Shown here one piece after another: positions 47,737-59,675 of a DNA stretch of 64,000 nt (position 1 is the stretch's first letter; each line of letters starts with the position of its first letter). Origin of the DNA: Haematobia irritans (Eukaryota; Arthropoda; Insecta; Diptera; Muscidae); contig NC_134400.1 of NCBI RefSeq assembly GCF_050003625.1, positions 189,191,726 to 189,255,725 on the forward strand, given 5' to 3'. Below the pieces are notes generated by a model. It did not search any database. It was not told the DNA's origin and saw only the letters and a program-made list of their open reading frames with translations. The position numbers and the translations under genes were made by a program.

Positions 47737-48815
47737 CAGGGATGGAAAATACAATTTTTAAGAAAGTATAAAAAAGGTATTTTTTGAGCGGAAAGGTACT
47801 TTTTACTAAATTTCAACAAAAATTTCACTGGAAGATTATTGTCATAAATTTGACAAAATTTTCTATATAAATCAATATAAATCAATTTTGACAAAATTTT
47901 CTATATAAATCAAATTTTGCAAAAATTTTCTATAGCCGGCTATCATACAAAAACCTTTTTTTCGGAAGGTTCAAGTGTGGTTCATTGTTGGGTTTAATGA
48001 ACTGCCTGAATTTATTCTGATAATTGGTTGATAGTTTTGCTGCAAGTAGGGGATGCTGATGAGGAATGTGGTAATTCCGAAACGTGCGTCCATCCAACCA
48101 TCTTGCAGTCTATAGGGCTTTGCCCAAATAAATTTGACAAACATTCTTTTCCACTGTTGGTTAAGCTACACTTGTAGTTTAGTCAATGTATGGTTTTAAG
48201 TTGCAATAAAAAAACAACAACAATGCTTAAAGAACAAAACCAACAATAACAAAACAAAACGAAGGGAAATAAAATTTTGCAAAAAAAAATCTATAGAAAA
48301 AAATTTTGCAAAATTTTTTCTATAGAAATAAAATTTTGCAAAAATTTCCTATAGAAAAAACATTTTTACAAAATTTTCTATTGGAATAAAATTTTGACAA
48401 AATTATCTATAAAAATAAAATTTTGCAAAAATTCTATATAGAAATAAAATTTAGACAACATTTTCTACCGAAATAAAACAATTGATAATATAGAATCGCA
48501 TTCTTTTTTCGACTAAAACATTCTTGAAGTTCAATAAAATCCTGTTTTTGACTATATCTTTTACAAAATCGAGATTTTCTTCCCACATGAACATGTCTGT
48601 TTTGCCATATTTGTAAAAGACTATTAGCAAATAAGGTTGATAAAGACTTTCTCAAAATATTAAAATATTTTGTCAAAGCTATTATACCATAAATCTGATA
48701 TCGACTCAAAAATGTCTACACAAAAGGTACTAAATCATTCGCGGGGGTACTACGGTACTGACCGGGGTGAAAAAGTATTGAAAAAAGTACTTTAGTACTG
48801 CATTTTCCATCCCTG
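47737..48815. mobile_element. Nested hAT-like element with ~16-bp inverted repeats and satellite interior
   Basis: Ends CAGGGATGGAAAATAC and, inverted, CAGGGATGGAAAATGC. The flanks CAGTAACC and CAGTTACT agree at six of eight bases and duplicate the CAGTAACT expected in the transposase gene. The interior has GTACTTTTTAC / AAAAGTACTTTAGTAC subterminal motifs, two reverse satellite blocks (47840-47935, 48265-48475) and a copy of the 185-700 element. Confidence 0.85.
47936..48265 (+). mobile_element. Dispersed element, copy 2 (relative of 185-700), inside satellite
   Basis: CCGGCTATCATACAAAAACC through CTTGCAGTCTATAGGGC to AACAAAACAAAACG, about 90% identical by eye to 405-705. Only the right inverted-repeat arm is present. 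Confidence 0.75.
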
Positions 48816-48822
48816 CAGTTAC

Positions 48823-49012
48823 TACGTGCTCATCCGAACGTTCATTTTCAAAAATGAAGAGATTAAAGACGTATCTTAGAAATTCGACTGGCGAGAGTAG
48901 ACTCAATGGATTGGCATTAATGTCGGTTCATCGCCGAATAAATGTGCCGACTGAAGAAGTCATTGATTTATTTACTGCCCAAAAAGCCCGTCGGCTCAAT
49001 TTGATATTATAA
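48823..49012 (+). pseudogene. hAT transposase C-terminus (dimerisation domain)
   Basis: CSSERSFSKMKRLKTYLRNS, then GESRLNGLALMSVHRRINV, ending RRLNLIL and TAA at 49010. This is the conserved hAT C-terminal dimerisation motif (SSERSFS ... RLNGLALMSVHR). Open, but without the rest of the enzyme. Confidence 0.9.
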
Positions 49013-49131
49013 AAATATTGTATACATACCTATGCATAAATAAAATTTTCTACACATGAGATTATATGAATATTTTTTTTAAAGTTGAACCCCCCCCGAA
49101 TTAAAATCCTGGCTACGGCCTTGACAGCATC

Positions 49132-49489
49132 GAATCTCAGCTACTCGTAGGGTGTGGGCTATGATAGGAGCACAAAGTGCTAAAATTTGAAAAAGCACAG
49201 TGAAATTGTTTGTGTCTAGCCTAAGCTAATGTTGCCGGTTTTACCAGCACCACATAGCTTAAATTGTTCATAGTTTATTTTTGCTTTTATTTTTGTTGTT
49301 GTATCTATTCATGTAATTGAAGTTGTTGTTATTGTTACACCATTATCAATTGCATGGTGTTCATACAATTGTGTAAAAAGTTCGTGGTTCTGACTTGCAA
49401 ACCATCGCACAGAGAATGAATGGTCATTGTAAAGTTTGATATTAGGCTGTATTGCAAATGCAGACATCACGGAAATTTGTGCGTTTTTT
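49132..49489. other. Low-copy DNA, nothing recognised
   Basis: Between the hAT target duplication and the large satellite. Confidence 0.5.
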
Positions 49490-52400
49490 TTCTGTAGAAA
49501 ATTTTGTCAACATTTTTTTTTTTTCTATAGAAAATTTTGTCAAAATTTTTTTTCTTTAGAAAATTTTGTTAAAATTTTATTTCTATAGAAAATTTTGTTA
49601 ACATTTTATTTCTATAGAAAATTTTGTCAAAAATTTTATTTCCTAAAACATTTTATCAAATTTTTTTTTCTAAAAAATGGCAAAATTTTTTTCTTATAGA
49701 AAATGTTGTCAAAATTTTATTTCTATAGAAAATTTTTTCACAATTTTATTTCTATAGGAAATTTTGTCACAATTTTATTTCTACAAAAAAAATTTTAAAA
49801 ATTTTATTTCTATGTAAAATTTTGTCAAAATTGTTTTTGTCTTTACAAAATTTTGTTAAAATTTTATTTCTATAGAAAATTTTGTCAAAAATTTTATTTT
49901 CTAAAAAATTTTGTCAAAAATTTTATTTTCTAAAAAATATTGCCACATTTTTTTTTCTTATAGAAAATTTTGTCAAAATTTTATTTCTATAGAAAATTTT
50001 GTTAAAATTTTATTGCTATAGAACATTTTTTCCAAATTTTATTTCTATAGGAAATTTTGTCAAAAATTAATTTCTATAAAAACATTTGTCAAAATTTTAT
50101 TTCTATAGGAAATTTTGTCACAATTTTATATCTACAAAAAAAATTTTTTCAAAATTTTATTTCTATAGAAAATTGTGGCAAAATTTTATTTCTATAGAAA
50201 AATTTGTCAACATTTTATTTCTATAGGAAATTTTGTCACAATTTTATTTCTACAAAAAAAAAATTGTCAAAATTTTATTTCTATAGAAAATTTTGTCAAA
50301 AATTTTATTTTCTAAAAAATGTTGTCCAAATTTTTTTCTTATAGAAAATTTTGTCAAAATTTTATTTCTATAGAAAATTTTGGCAAAATTTTATTTCTAT
50401 AGAAAAATGAGTCAACATTTTATTTCTATAGGAAATTTTGTCACATTTTTATTTCTACAAAAAAAATTGTCAAAATTTTATTTCTATAACAAAATTTTGT
50501 CGTCATTTTATTTTTATAAAGAATTTTGTCAAACATTTTTTTTCTACGAAAAACCATTGTCAAAATTTTATTTCCATAGCTTTTTTATCAAAATCTTATT
50601 TTTATAGAAAATTTTATCAAAATTTTATTTCTATAGAAAAATTTGTTAAAATTTTATTTCTATAGAAAATTTTTTCAAAATTTTATTTCTATAGAAAATT
50701 TTGTCAAAAATTAATTTCTATAAAAACATTTGTCAAAATTTTATTTCTATAGGAAATTTTGTCACAATTGTATATCTACAAAAAAAATTTTCAAAATTTT
50801 ATTTCTATAGAAAATTTTGTCAAAAATTTTATTTTCTAAAAAATGTTGTCCAAATTTTTTTCTTATAGAAAATTTTGTCAAAATTTTATTTCTATAGAAA
50901 ATTTTGGCAAAATTTTATTTCTATAGAAAAATTAGTCAGCATTTTATTTCTATAGGAAATTTTGTCACAATTTTATTTCTACAAAAAAAAATTGTCAAAA
51001 TTTTATTTCTATAGAAAATTTTGTTAAAATTTTATTTCTATAGAAAACTTTGTCAAAAATTTTATTTTCTAAAAAATGTTGTCAAAATTTTTTTCTTATA
51101 GAAAATTTTGTCAAAATTTTATTTTTATAGAAAATTTTGTTAAAATTTTATTTCTATAGAAAACTTTGTCAAAAATTTTATTTTCTAAAAAATGTTGTCA
51201 AAATTTTTTTCTTATAGAAAATTTTCTCAAAATTTTAATTCTGTAGAATATTTTGTCAAAATTTTATTTTTATAGAAAATCTTGTCAAAATTTTATTTCT
51301 ATAGAATCATTTGTCAAAATTTTATTTCTATAGAAAATTTTGTCAAAATTTTATTTCTATAGAAAATTTTGACAAAATTTTATTTCTATAGAAAATTTTG
51401 TCAAAATTTTATTTCTATAGAAAATTTTGTCAAAATTTTATTTCTATAGAAAATTTTGTCAAAATTTTATTTCTATAGAAAATTTTGTCAAAATTTTATT
51501 TCTATAGAAAATTTTGTCAAAATTTTATTTCTATAGAAAATTTTGTCAAAATTTTATTTCTATAGAAAATTTTGTCAAAATTTTATTTCTATAGAAAATT
51601 TTGGCAAAATCTTATTTCTATAGAAAAATTTGTCAACATTTTGTTTCTATAGGAAATTTTGTCACAATTTTATTTCTACAAAAAAAAAAAATGTCAAAAT
51701 TTTATTTCTATAGAAAATTTTGTTAAAATTTTATTTATATAGATTTTTTTTTTCAAAATTTTAACAAAATCTTACTACTATAGAAAATTTTGTCAAAACT
51801 TTATTTCTAAAGAAGATTTTGTCAAAATTGTATTATTCTATACAAAATGTTATCCAAATTTTATTACTATCGAAAATTTTGTCAAAATTTTATTTCTATA
51901 GAAGATTTTGTCAAAATTTTATTTCTACAGAAAATTTTGTCAAAATTTTATTTCTATAGAAAATTTTGTCAAAATTTTATTTCTATAGAAAATTTTGTTA
52001 AAATTTTATTTTTATAGAAAATTTTGTCAAAATTTTATTTCTATAGAAAATTTTGTCAAAATTTTATTTCTATAAAAAATGTTGTCCAAAATTTTATTTC
52101 TATAGAAAATTTTAACAAAATCTTACTACTATAGAAAATTTTGTCAAAACTTTATTTCTAAAGAAAATTTTGTCAAAATTGTATTATTCTATACAAAATG
52201 TTATCAAAATTTTATTACTATCGAAAATTTTGTCAAAATTTTATTTCTATAGAAGATTTTGTCAAAATTTTATTTCTACAGAAAAATTTGTCAAAATTTT
52301 ATTTCTATAGAAAATTTTGTCAAAATTTTATTTCTATAGAAAATTTTGTTAAAATTTTATTTTTATAGAAAATTTTGTCAAAATTTTATTTCTATAGAAA

Positions 52401-53202
52401 ATTTTGTCAAAATTTTATTTCTATAAAAAATGTTGTCAAAATTTTATTTCTATAGAAAATTTTAACAAAATCTTACTACTATAGAAAATTTTGTCAAAAC
52501 TTTATTTCTAAAGAAAAATTTGTCAACATTTTGTTTCTCTAGGAAATTTTGTCACAATTTTATTTCTACAAAAAAAAATTGTCAAAATTTTATTTATATA
52601 GATTTTTTTTCAAAATGTTATCAAAATCTTACTACTATAGAAAATTTTGTCAAAATTTTATTTCTATAGAAAATTTTATCAAAATTTTATTTTTCTGTAC
52701 AAAATGTTATCAAAATTTTATTTCTATAGAAAATTTTGTCAAGATTTTATTTCTGTAACAAAATTTTGTCGTCATTTTATTTTCATTTGTCAAAATTTTA
52801 TTTCTACAGAAAATTTTGTCAAAATTTTATTTCTATAGAAAATTTTGTCAAAATTTTTTTTCTACGAAAAACCATTGTCAAAATTTTATTTCTATAGATT
52901 TTTTATCAAAATCTTATTTTTATAGAAAATTTTATCAAAATTTTATTTCTATAGAAAATTTTGTCAAAATTTTATTTCTATAGAAAATTTTGTCAAAATT
53001 TCATTTCTATAGAAAATTTTGTCAAAATTTTATTTCTATAGAAACAGTTGTCAAAAATTTATTTCTATAGAAAATTTTGTCGTCATTTTATTTTTATAAA
53101 GAATTTTGTCAAACCTTTTTTTCTATAGAAAATTTTGTCAAAATTTTATTTCTATAAAAAATTTTTGTCGTCATTTTATTTTTATAGAGAATTTTATTGT
53201 TT
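49490..53202 (+). repeat. 3.7-kb 30-bp satellite array with higher-order structure
   Basis: About 120 forward units. Bases 51312-51600 hold roughly ten nearly identical consensus units. A variant cluster beginning TAACAAAATCTTACTACTAT starts at 51762, 52113 and 52463, a ~350-bp higher-order period. Another cluster (CTAAAAAATGTTGTCC ... GTCACAATTTTATTTCTAC) recurs about 520 bp apart at 50.3 and 50.8 kb. Confidence 0.95.
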
Positions 53203-53448
53203 TTATCTCAACTTAGTAATGCTGGTGACATTTCTGAGTGTTTCAAAGCTTCTCTAAGTGGTTTCGCTGCATTGTAGAACGTCGTTCGGACTCGGCTATA
53301 AAAACGAGGTCCTTGTCATTGGGCTTAATATAGAATCGGGTAGCACTCAGTGATAAGAGAGAAGTTCATCGCTGTGTTATCACAATGGACTAAATAGTCT
53401 AAGTGAGCCTGCAATTACGGGCTGCCACAATACCTAACCTAACCTATA
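53203..53448 (+). mobile_element. tRNA-derived SINE, copy D, lacking the tRNA-like head
   Basis: Body and tail (ACCTAACCTAACCTA) only. Its left edge and the following ~75 bp of satellite and AAGAAGAGAATGCATAGCC are repeated 432 bp downstream around SINE-E, so it is half of a segmental duplication rather than an independent insertion. Confidence 0.85.
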
Positions 53449-53525
53449 GACATTTTTTTCTAAATTTTATTTCTATAGAAACATTTGTCGAAGAAGAGAA
53501 TGCATAGCCTCATCTTCCTCATCTT

Positions 53526-53874
53526 CGTCACCGTGGTGCGATGGTTAGCATGCCCCCCCCCCCCCCTTGCATACACAAGGTCGTGGGTTTGAACACAGTT
53601 TCGACCAAACACCAAAAAGTGATTCAGCGGTGGATTATCCCAACTCAGTAATGCTGGTGACATTTCTGAGTGTTTCAAAGCTTCTCTAAGTGGTTTCGCT
53701 GCATTGTAGAACGTCGTTCGGACTCGGCTATAAAAACGAGGTCCTTGTCATTGGGCTTAATATAGAATCGGGCAGCACTCAGTGATATGAGAGAAGCTCA
53801 TCACTGTGATATCACAATGGACTAAATAGTCTAAGTGAGCCTGCAATATCGGGCTGCCACAATACCTAACCTAT
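53526..53874 (+). mobile_element. tRNA-derived SINE, copy E, with a C15 run
   Basis: Head GTCACCGTGGTGCGATGG, GTTAGCATG, then about 15 C (53553-53567) where other copies have CCCGCC. The B box is degraded to GGTTTGAACAC. Body is ~97% identical to copy D. Tail CCTAACCTA. Confidence 0.88.
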
Positions 53875-53949
53875 AGACAATTTTCTCTAAATTTTATTCC
53901 TATAGAAAAATTTGTCGAAGAAGAGAACGTATAGCCTCATCTTCCCTGC

Positions 53950-54304
53950 TTCGTTTACGTTTTAGGGCTTAATTTCATGGACTCCAAATTAAACAAGGCC
54001 CAAATTTAGGGCGATCGTTCATAATCAATTTGAACCCCATAAAAAGGAGAACCATCATAATTGGACATAAAAATGGACCCCAAATTAAAATGGGTCCCAT
54101 TTTAAGTTTTGATTTAAGACTAGCTTCGACTTCTCTGTTTCGAATAGGTTGTGGGGCGGTATGAAAATGGGACCAGGAAAATGTACCCAAACCTAAAATA
54201 AAACAGGGCCCCAACTGCGACGATTCCAATATGAGCCAAGAAAATGGACCCCAAAAAAGATTAACTGAAGCCTGAAAAACCAAAAAAAAAAAAAATACGA
54301 CCCA
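53950..54304. other. Low-copy DNA with repeated GGGTCC/GGACCC words
   Basis: Words such as ATGGACCCCAAATTAAA and GGGTCCCATTTTAA recur on both strands. No gene; the minus-strand frame at 53975-54283 is Trp/Phe/Gly-rich low complexity made of these words. Confidence 0.45.
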
Positions 54305-54720
54305 TTTTCACTTTTCAATTAATTAATTTTTTAATTGGATCAATTAATTTTTTAATTGACCTTCAATTAATTTTTTAATTGATACTATCATTTCTGTGAT
54401 TGACGACATTTAAATTAAAAAATTAATTGGATCAATTAATTTCGTGATTGAATAAGAAAACATTTTTTTTATGGGTCCATATTCATAACACATAAAAAAT
54501 TGTTTTCTTATTCAATCACGAAATTAATTGGGCCCATATTCAGAACACATAAAAAAATTGTTTTCTTATTCAATCACGAAATTAATTGATCCAATTAATT
54601 TTTTTAATTTAAATGTCGTCAATCACAGAAATGATAGTATCAATTAAAAAATTAATTGAAGGTCAATTAAAAAATTAATTGATCCAATTAAAAAATTAAT
54701 TGATACTATTAACTGTTGTG
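54305..54720. repeat. Foldback: ~150-bp inverted arms plus a 62-bp direct repeat
   Basis: The left arm 54312-54470 (CAATTAATTTTTTAATTGA, GATACTATCATTTCTGTGAT, TTTCGTGATTGAATAAGAAA) is nearly perfectly complementary to 54545-54705. Between them, GGTCCATATTCATAACACAT to CACGAAATTAATTG occurs twice (54475-54533, 54533-54592). Related AATTAATT-rich sequence lies at 63.65-63.9 kb. Confidence 0.85.
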
Positions 54721-54840
54721 ATTGATTTTTGGTTCCCATTAAAAAATTTGTTGATTCAATTAAATTTTTAAATGAATATATTTTCAAACTCAATTAAAAT
54801 TTTAATTGGCAAATTTTTTGTGAAATTTTTTTCTGTGAAG

Positions 54841-56328
54841 GTATGGCAAAAGTGCTTTTGGTTAGCAGTTTTTTCACCACAACTAACTACTCAGCATTTT
54901 GCTGAGTAATTTCGCAAATCTTTCATCCCATACACCCTAATATACCCATTCCAAAAGAGCACTTCACATTATTCAATTTTAATACTACTGCTACTTTTTT
55001 TGACTTTGTTTACTATGAAACAAACATTGTTTTGTTTGTACCTCGAAAATAAGAGGCGTTGATGTTAATGGACATAACCCGAGGATTTTACACAAATTGT
55101 AAAACTTTTACTACATTTTGGCCACTTTTGTATTGCTTGCTTTTTTTTCTTTACCTAACCCTCTCTTTGTAACTATCACTTATAGTTTGGCCATAGTAAA
55201 CAAACATCTAAAATGACAGAGAAATAAATGAAGACAAAGGAAAAAATTGTTTGTTGGTCATTTGAAGGTAAACACAGTGAAATGATTAGTTCATGAACAT
55301 GAAGGCAATGTGCCAACAGTTTGGAGTGAACTGAACTATTTCAAGAGATCGAAGAGGAAATCATTCGACTTTTACTTTGTACTTTGACATAGGTTGAATT
55401 CAAACAAATAAAGAAAGTCTAAAATTTAATAGAGACAATTATATCCAGTAGTGCATACACCCTGCTCGGGCGCCATTTTCCTGGTTTATTATGTTTTATG
55501 GCATATTCCTCATTTTATTGTCGATTAGGAAAAACGGGTACTTCATTTTCATAACACGTGCTAGGTCCCATTTTACTGAGGTCCCTTGAAGTTACAAGGG
55601 AGGAAGAATGGTGTCATCGCTAAGAACCAATACCGAATCCAGGAGATAGTCAGTAGATTGTTTTGATCGGAAACCAAAGCTGCGCTTTTTTTACGTCTCC
55701 AGTTGGTTGACATTCTTATTTTCGTGGGATAATCACAGAAAATTAAAAAAAAAATAATAATTTCTTTAAATTTTAATGCATTTATTTAAATCGTTTCCTT
55801 TTTGAATTAGAACCACATAGATAACGTATATGCATTTCAACCGCAACCGCAGTTGAATATCTCCCTCTCTATGTCATTCTCAAAATTCCATTAAAACTCA
55901 ATTGATTCGATCTGATCTGGTGGGGTTGATTACGAACCACCACTACCACTAGCTGTCAAATACCTACACATGGTATTCCACATGACATCATTTAGAATAC
56001 TAAGACATACTTGTCACCGTAATGCAAGTCCAACCTATATCTAGGTTCATTACTCGCAAAGGGAAGACGGAAAGTAATGCTTTACAGCGGTGTTCTGTAT
56101 CAGTTAGGAAACGTGTATTGGAAAAATATTCAAAGAATTCCTGACACAGCATTATACGAAGAAGGAAAAGCAAAGGGAAAGAATTATATATATATAGATG
56201 ACTTGAAAGACAAATGAAAAAACAAACAATGAAAACGAATATCTGCAGCTATTTTCAATGTAAATCACCAGATTGGAGTGGCATTGACAATGCACAGATG
56301 CTGGTGAATGCAGTACAAAAACATTGGA
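54841..56328. other. 1.5 kb low-copy DNA, no gene recognised
   Basis: AT-rich with no repeat family of the window and no frame longer than chance. Confidence 0.5.
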
Positions 56329-56680
56329 TTTCTTGCATTGACCTGCATATGAATATTGTATGAGGACAGTAGACAGGAGGATGAAGAAGCCACCCTTAAT
56401 ACATCAATTGAGTATAATGCACCGAGAATAACAACATATAATTTGTAAAAAACAAAAGAAATTGTTAAATTTTCTATCGAAACAAAATTTTGCCAAAATT
56501 TTCTATGGAAATAAAATTTTGACAAAATTTTCTATAGAAATAAAATTTTAACAAAATTTTCTATAGAAATAAAATTTTGGCATAATTTTCTATCGAAATA
56601 AAATTTTGACAAACTTTTCTATAGAAATAATATTTTGCCAACATTTTCTAAAGAAGTAACATTGTGACAAAATTTTCTAT

Positions 56681-58257
56681 AACAAGTATATAAAGCAGTA
56701 TGTTCGGCCGGGCCGAATCTTAAATACCCACCACCATAAATCAAATATTATATTTTCCTTTGAAAATTTCAGGGGGATTTGAGACAAGCAGACCAGTTCA
56801 ACCAGTACACTTCCCGAAGATAAATTCGAAGATTTTACCTATGAAGACTAGATCAGATTCGGGATTTATAAGAACCATATTTGTTTGAGTTTTAGAGGAA
56901 TCATAAACATCGTATGCAAGTGTGCAAGAAAACGATGAAATACGCCTTGATTTAAAATCTAACATAACATCTGTACATTTTTACCCCCATTATTTAAATG
57001 ATTAGCAGAAGTAAAATCTGGAAAGTATAATTCAGTTTCAAGCAATTTTCATTATCAGGGCACATGGACCGATATTCTCAATATTCGACATAGCATTTTA
57101 TGGTCCTACAATACCTCTAAATTTCCAATTTGAGGCAAGTTGCATAAAAACTACGGTTTCTATAAGCCTCTTGGGCTTAAAATCTGGAGATCGGTCTATA
57201 TGGGGCCAATATAAAAACATTGTCCGATACTCATCATTTTCAGTAATCCTCTTTAGGGTTTTAAAATACCACTAGATTTCTAATTTCAGGCAAATTGGAT
57301 AAAAACTACAGATTTTAGACGCCCAAGAAGTAAAAACTGGAGATCGGTCAATATGGGGGCTATACCAAAACATGGACCGATACCCACCATTTTCGGCACA
57401 CCTCTTTATTGTTCTAAAATACCTCTAGATTTCCAATTTCAGGCAAACTGGATAAAAACTACGGATTCTATAAGCCCAAGACCCCATATCGGGAGATCGG
57501 TCTATATGGGCGATATACCAAAACCTGGACCGATACTCACCATTTTTAGCACACCTCTTTATGGTCCTAAAATACCTCTAGATTTCAAATTTCAACCAAA
57601 TTGGATAATAACTACGGATTCTAGAAGCCCAAGAAGTAAAATCGGGAAATCGGCCAATATGGGGACTATACCTAAACATCAACCGATAGTCACCATTTTT
57701 GGCACACCTCTTTATGGTGCTAAAATACCTCTAGATTTCCAATTTGAGGCGAATTGGATAGAAACTATCGATTCTAGAAGCCCTAGAAATATAATCGGGA
57801 GATCGGTCTATATGGGAGCTATACCAAAACATGGACCGATACTTACCATTTTTGGCACACCCCTTTGTGGTCATAAAATACCTCTAGATTTCTAATTTCA
57901 GGCAAATTGGATAGAAACTAAGGTTTTTATAAGCCCAAGACCCCAAATCGGGGGGTCGGTTTATATGGGGACTATATCAAAACCTGGACCGATATAGACC
58001 ATCTTCGAACTTGACCTGCCTGCAAATAAAAGACGAGTTTGTGCGAAATTTCAGCACGATTGTTTTATTATTGAAGACTGTAGCGTGATTACAACAGACA
58101 GACAGACGGACAGACGGACATGGCTATATCGTCTTAGAATTTCTCCCTGATCAAGAATATATATACTTTATATAGTCGGAAATCGATATTTCGATGTGTT
58201 ACAAACGGAATGACAAACTTATTATACCCCCGTCACCATTCTATGGTGGTGGGTATA
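56681..58257 (+). mobile_element. P2-family element (copy c), complete
   Basis: AACAAGTATATAAAGC at 56681, hairpin TTCGGCCGGGCCGAA, TACCCACCACCATAAATC. It has about five units (180-codon frame 57353-57895 begins MGAIPKHGPI), (GACA/GACG)n at 58098-58120 and ends TATGGTGGTGGGTATA. Inserted in reverse satellite and followed after two or three bases by P2-d. Confidence 0.9.
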
Positions 58258-58259
58258 AA

Positions 58260-59675
58260 AACAAGTATATACAGCACTAAGTTCGGCCGGGCCGAATCTT
58301 AAATACCCACCACCATGAACCAAATATTAGGGTTTCCTTTGAAATTTCAGGAGGGCTTGAGCACTTGAGAACACTTCCCGAAGATAAATTTAAAGATTTC
58401 ACCTATGAGGACTATATCAGATTCTGCATTTATAAGAACCATTTTTGTTTGAGTTTTAGAGGAATCATTAACATCTCTTGTAAGTGTGCAAGAAAATTAT
58501 AAAATAACGTCTTGATTTGAAATCTTAAATCTGTAGAAGTAAAATCTGGAAATTTTACATTGAGTTTCAAGCAATTTTCATGATCAGTGCGCCTTCTACA
58601 CCCTCAAGAAGTGAAGTCGGTCTATATGGAGGCATTACCAAATGAACCGATAAAAACTTAATCCGACACACGACTTTGTGAGCCTAAAATACCAGAATAT
58701 TTACAATTTCAGGCAAATCAGATAAAAACTACGGTTTCTAGAAAACCAAGGAGTTAAATCGGGAGATCAATCTTATGGGGGCTATACTAAAATATGGACC
58801 GATACTCACCGTTTTCGGCACACCTCTTTATGACCCGAAAATACCTCTAGATTTCCAATTTCAGGCAAATAGGATAAAAACTTCGGATTCTAGAAGCCCA
58901 AGAAGTAAAATCGGGAAATCGGTCTATATGGGGGCTATACCCAAATATGGACCGATACTCACCATTTTCGGCACACCTCTTTATGGTCCTAAAATACCTC
59001 TAGATTTCCAATTTCAGACAAATTGTATAAAAACTACGGTTTCTATAAGCCCAAGACCCCAAATCGGGAGATCGGTCTATATGGGGGCTATACCAAAATA
59101 TGGACCGATACTCACAATTTTTGGCACACGTATTTGTGGTCCTACAATACCTCTAGATTTCCAATTTCAGGTACATTGGATAAAAACTGCGGTTTTTATA
59201 AGCCCAAGAAGTAAAATCGGGAGATCGGTCTATATGGGGGCTATACCAAAACATGGACCGATACTCATCATTTTTGGCACACCTCTTTATGGTCATAAAA
59301 GACCTCTAGATTTAAAATTTCAGGCAAATTGGATAAAAACTACGATTTCTATAAGCCCAAGACCCCAAATCTGGAGGTCGGTTTATATGGGGACTATATC
59401 AAAACCTGGACCGATATAGCCCATCTTCGAACTTGACCTGCCTGCAGACAAAAGACGAGTTTGTGCAAAATTTCAGCACGATTGCTTCATTATTGAAGAC
59501 TGTAGCGTGATTACAACAGACAGACAGACAGACGGACATCGTTATATCGTCTTAGAATTTCTCCCTGATCAGGAATATATATATTTTATATAGTCGGAAA
59601 TCGATATTTCGATGTGTTACAAACGGAATGACAAACTTATTATACCCCCGTCACCATTCTATGGTGGTGGGTATA
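58260..59675 (+). mobile_element. P2-family element (copy d), complete, abutting P2-c head to tail
   Basis: Same order of parts. About 95% identical by eye to P2-a at 15.5 kb over the first 400 bases, closer than to its neighbour P2-c, so the tandem arose by insertion at a P2 end and not by local duplication. The 214-codon frame 58775-59419 is four in-phase units. Confidence 0.9.

Larger units (their letters stand above)
47250..49123 (+). mobile_element. hAT transposon relic with inverted repeats and 8-bp target duplication
   Basis: Ends CAAGGCCGTATTCAGG and, inverted, CAAGGCCGTAGCCAGG, each followed inward by a G9/C8 run. Flanked by ACAGCATC at 47242-47249 and 49124-49131. Contains two pieces of a transposase gene, separated by a second hAT-like element (47737-48815). 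Confidence 0.92.

Noticed and set aside
49490..53200. CRISPR-like array (30-bp repeats)
   Set aside because: Direct head-to-tail satellite with no unique spacers, in a eukaryotic genome.
53975..54283. 102-codon minus-strand ORF
   Set aside because: Trp/Gly/Phe-rich low complexity from repeated GGGTCC/GGACCC words; no start context or homology seen.
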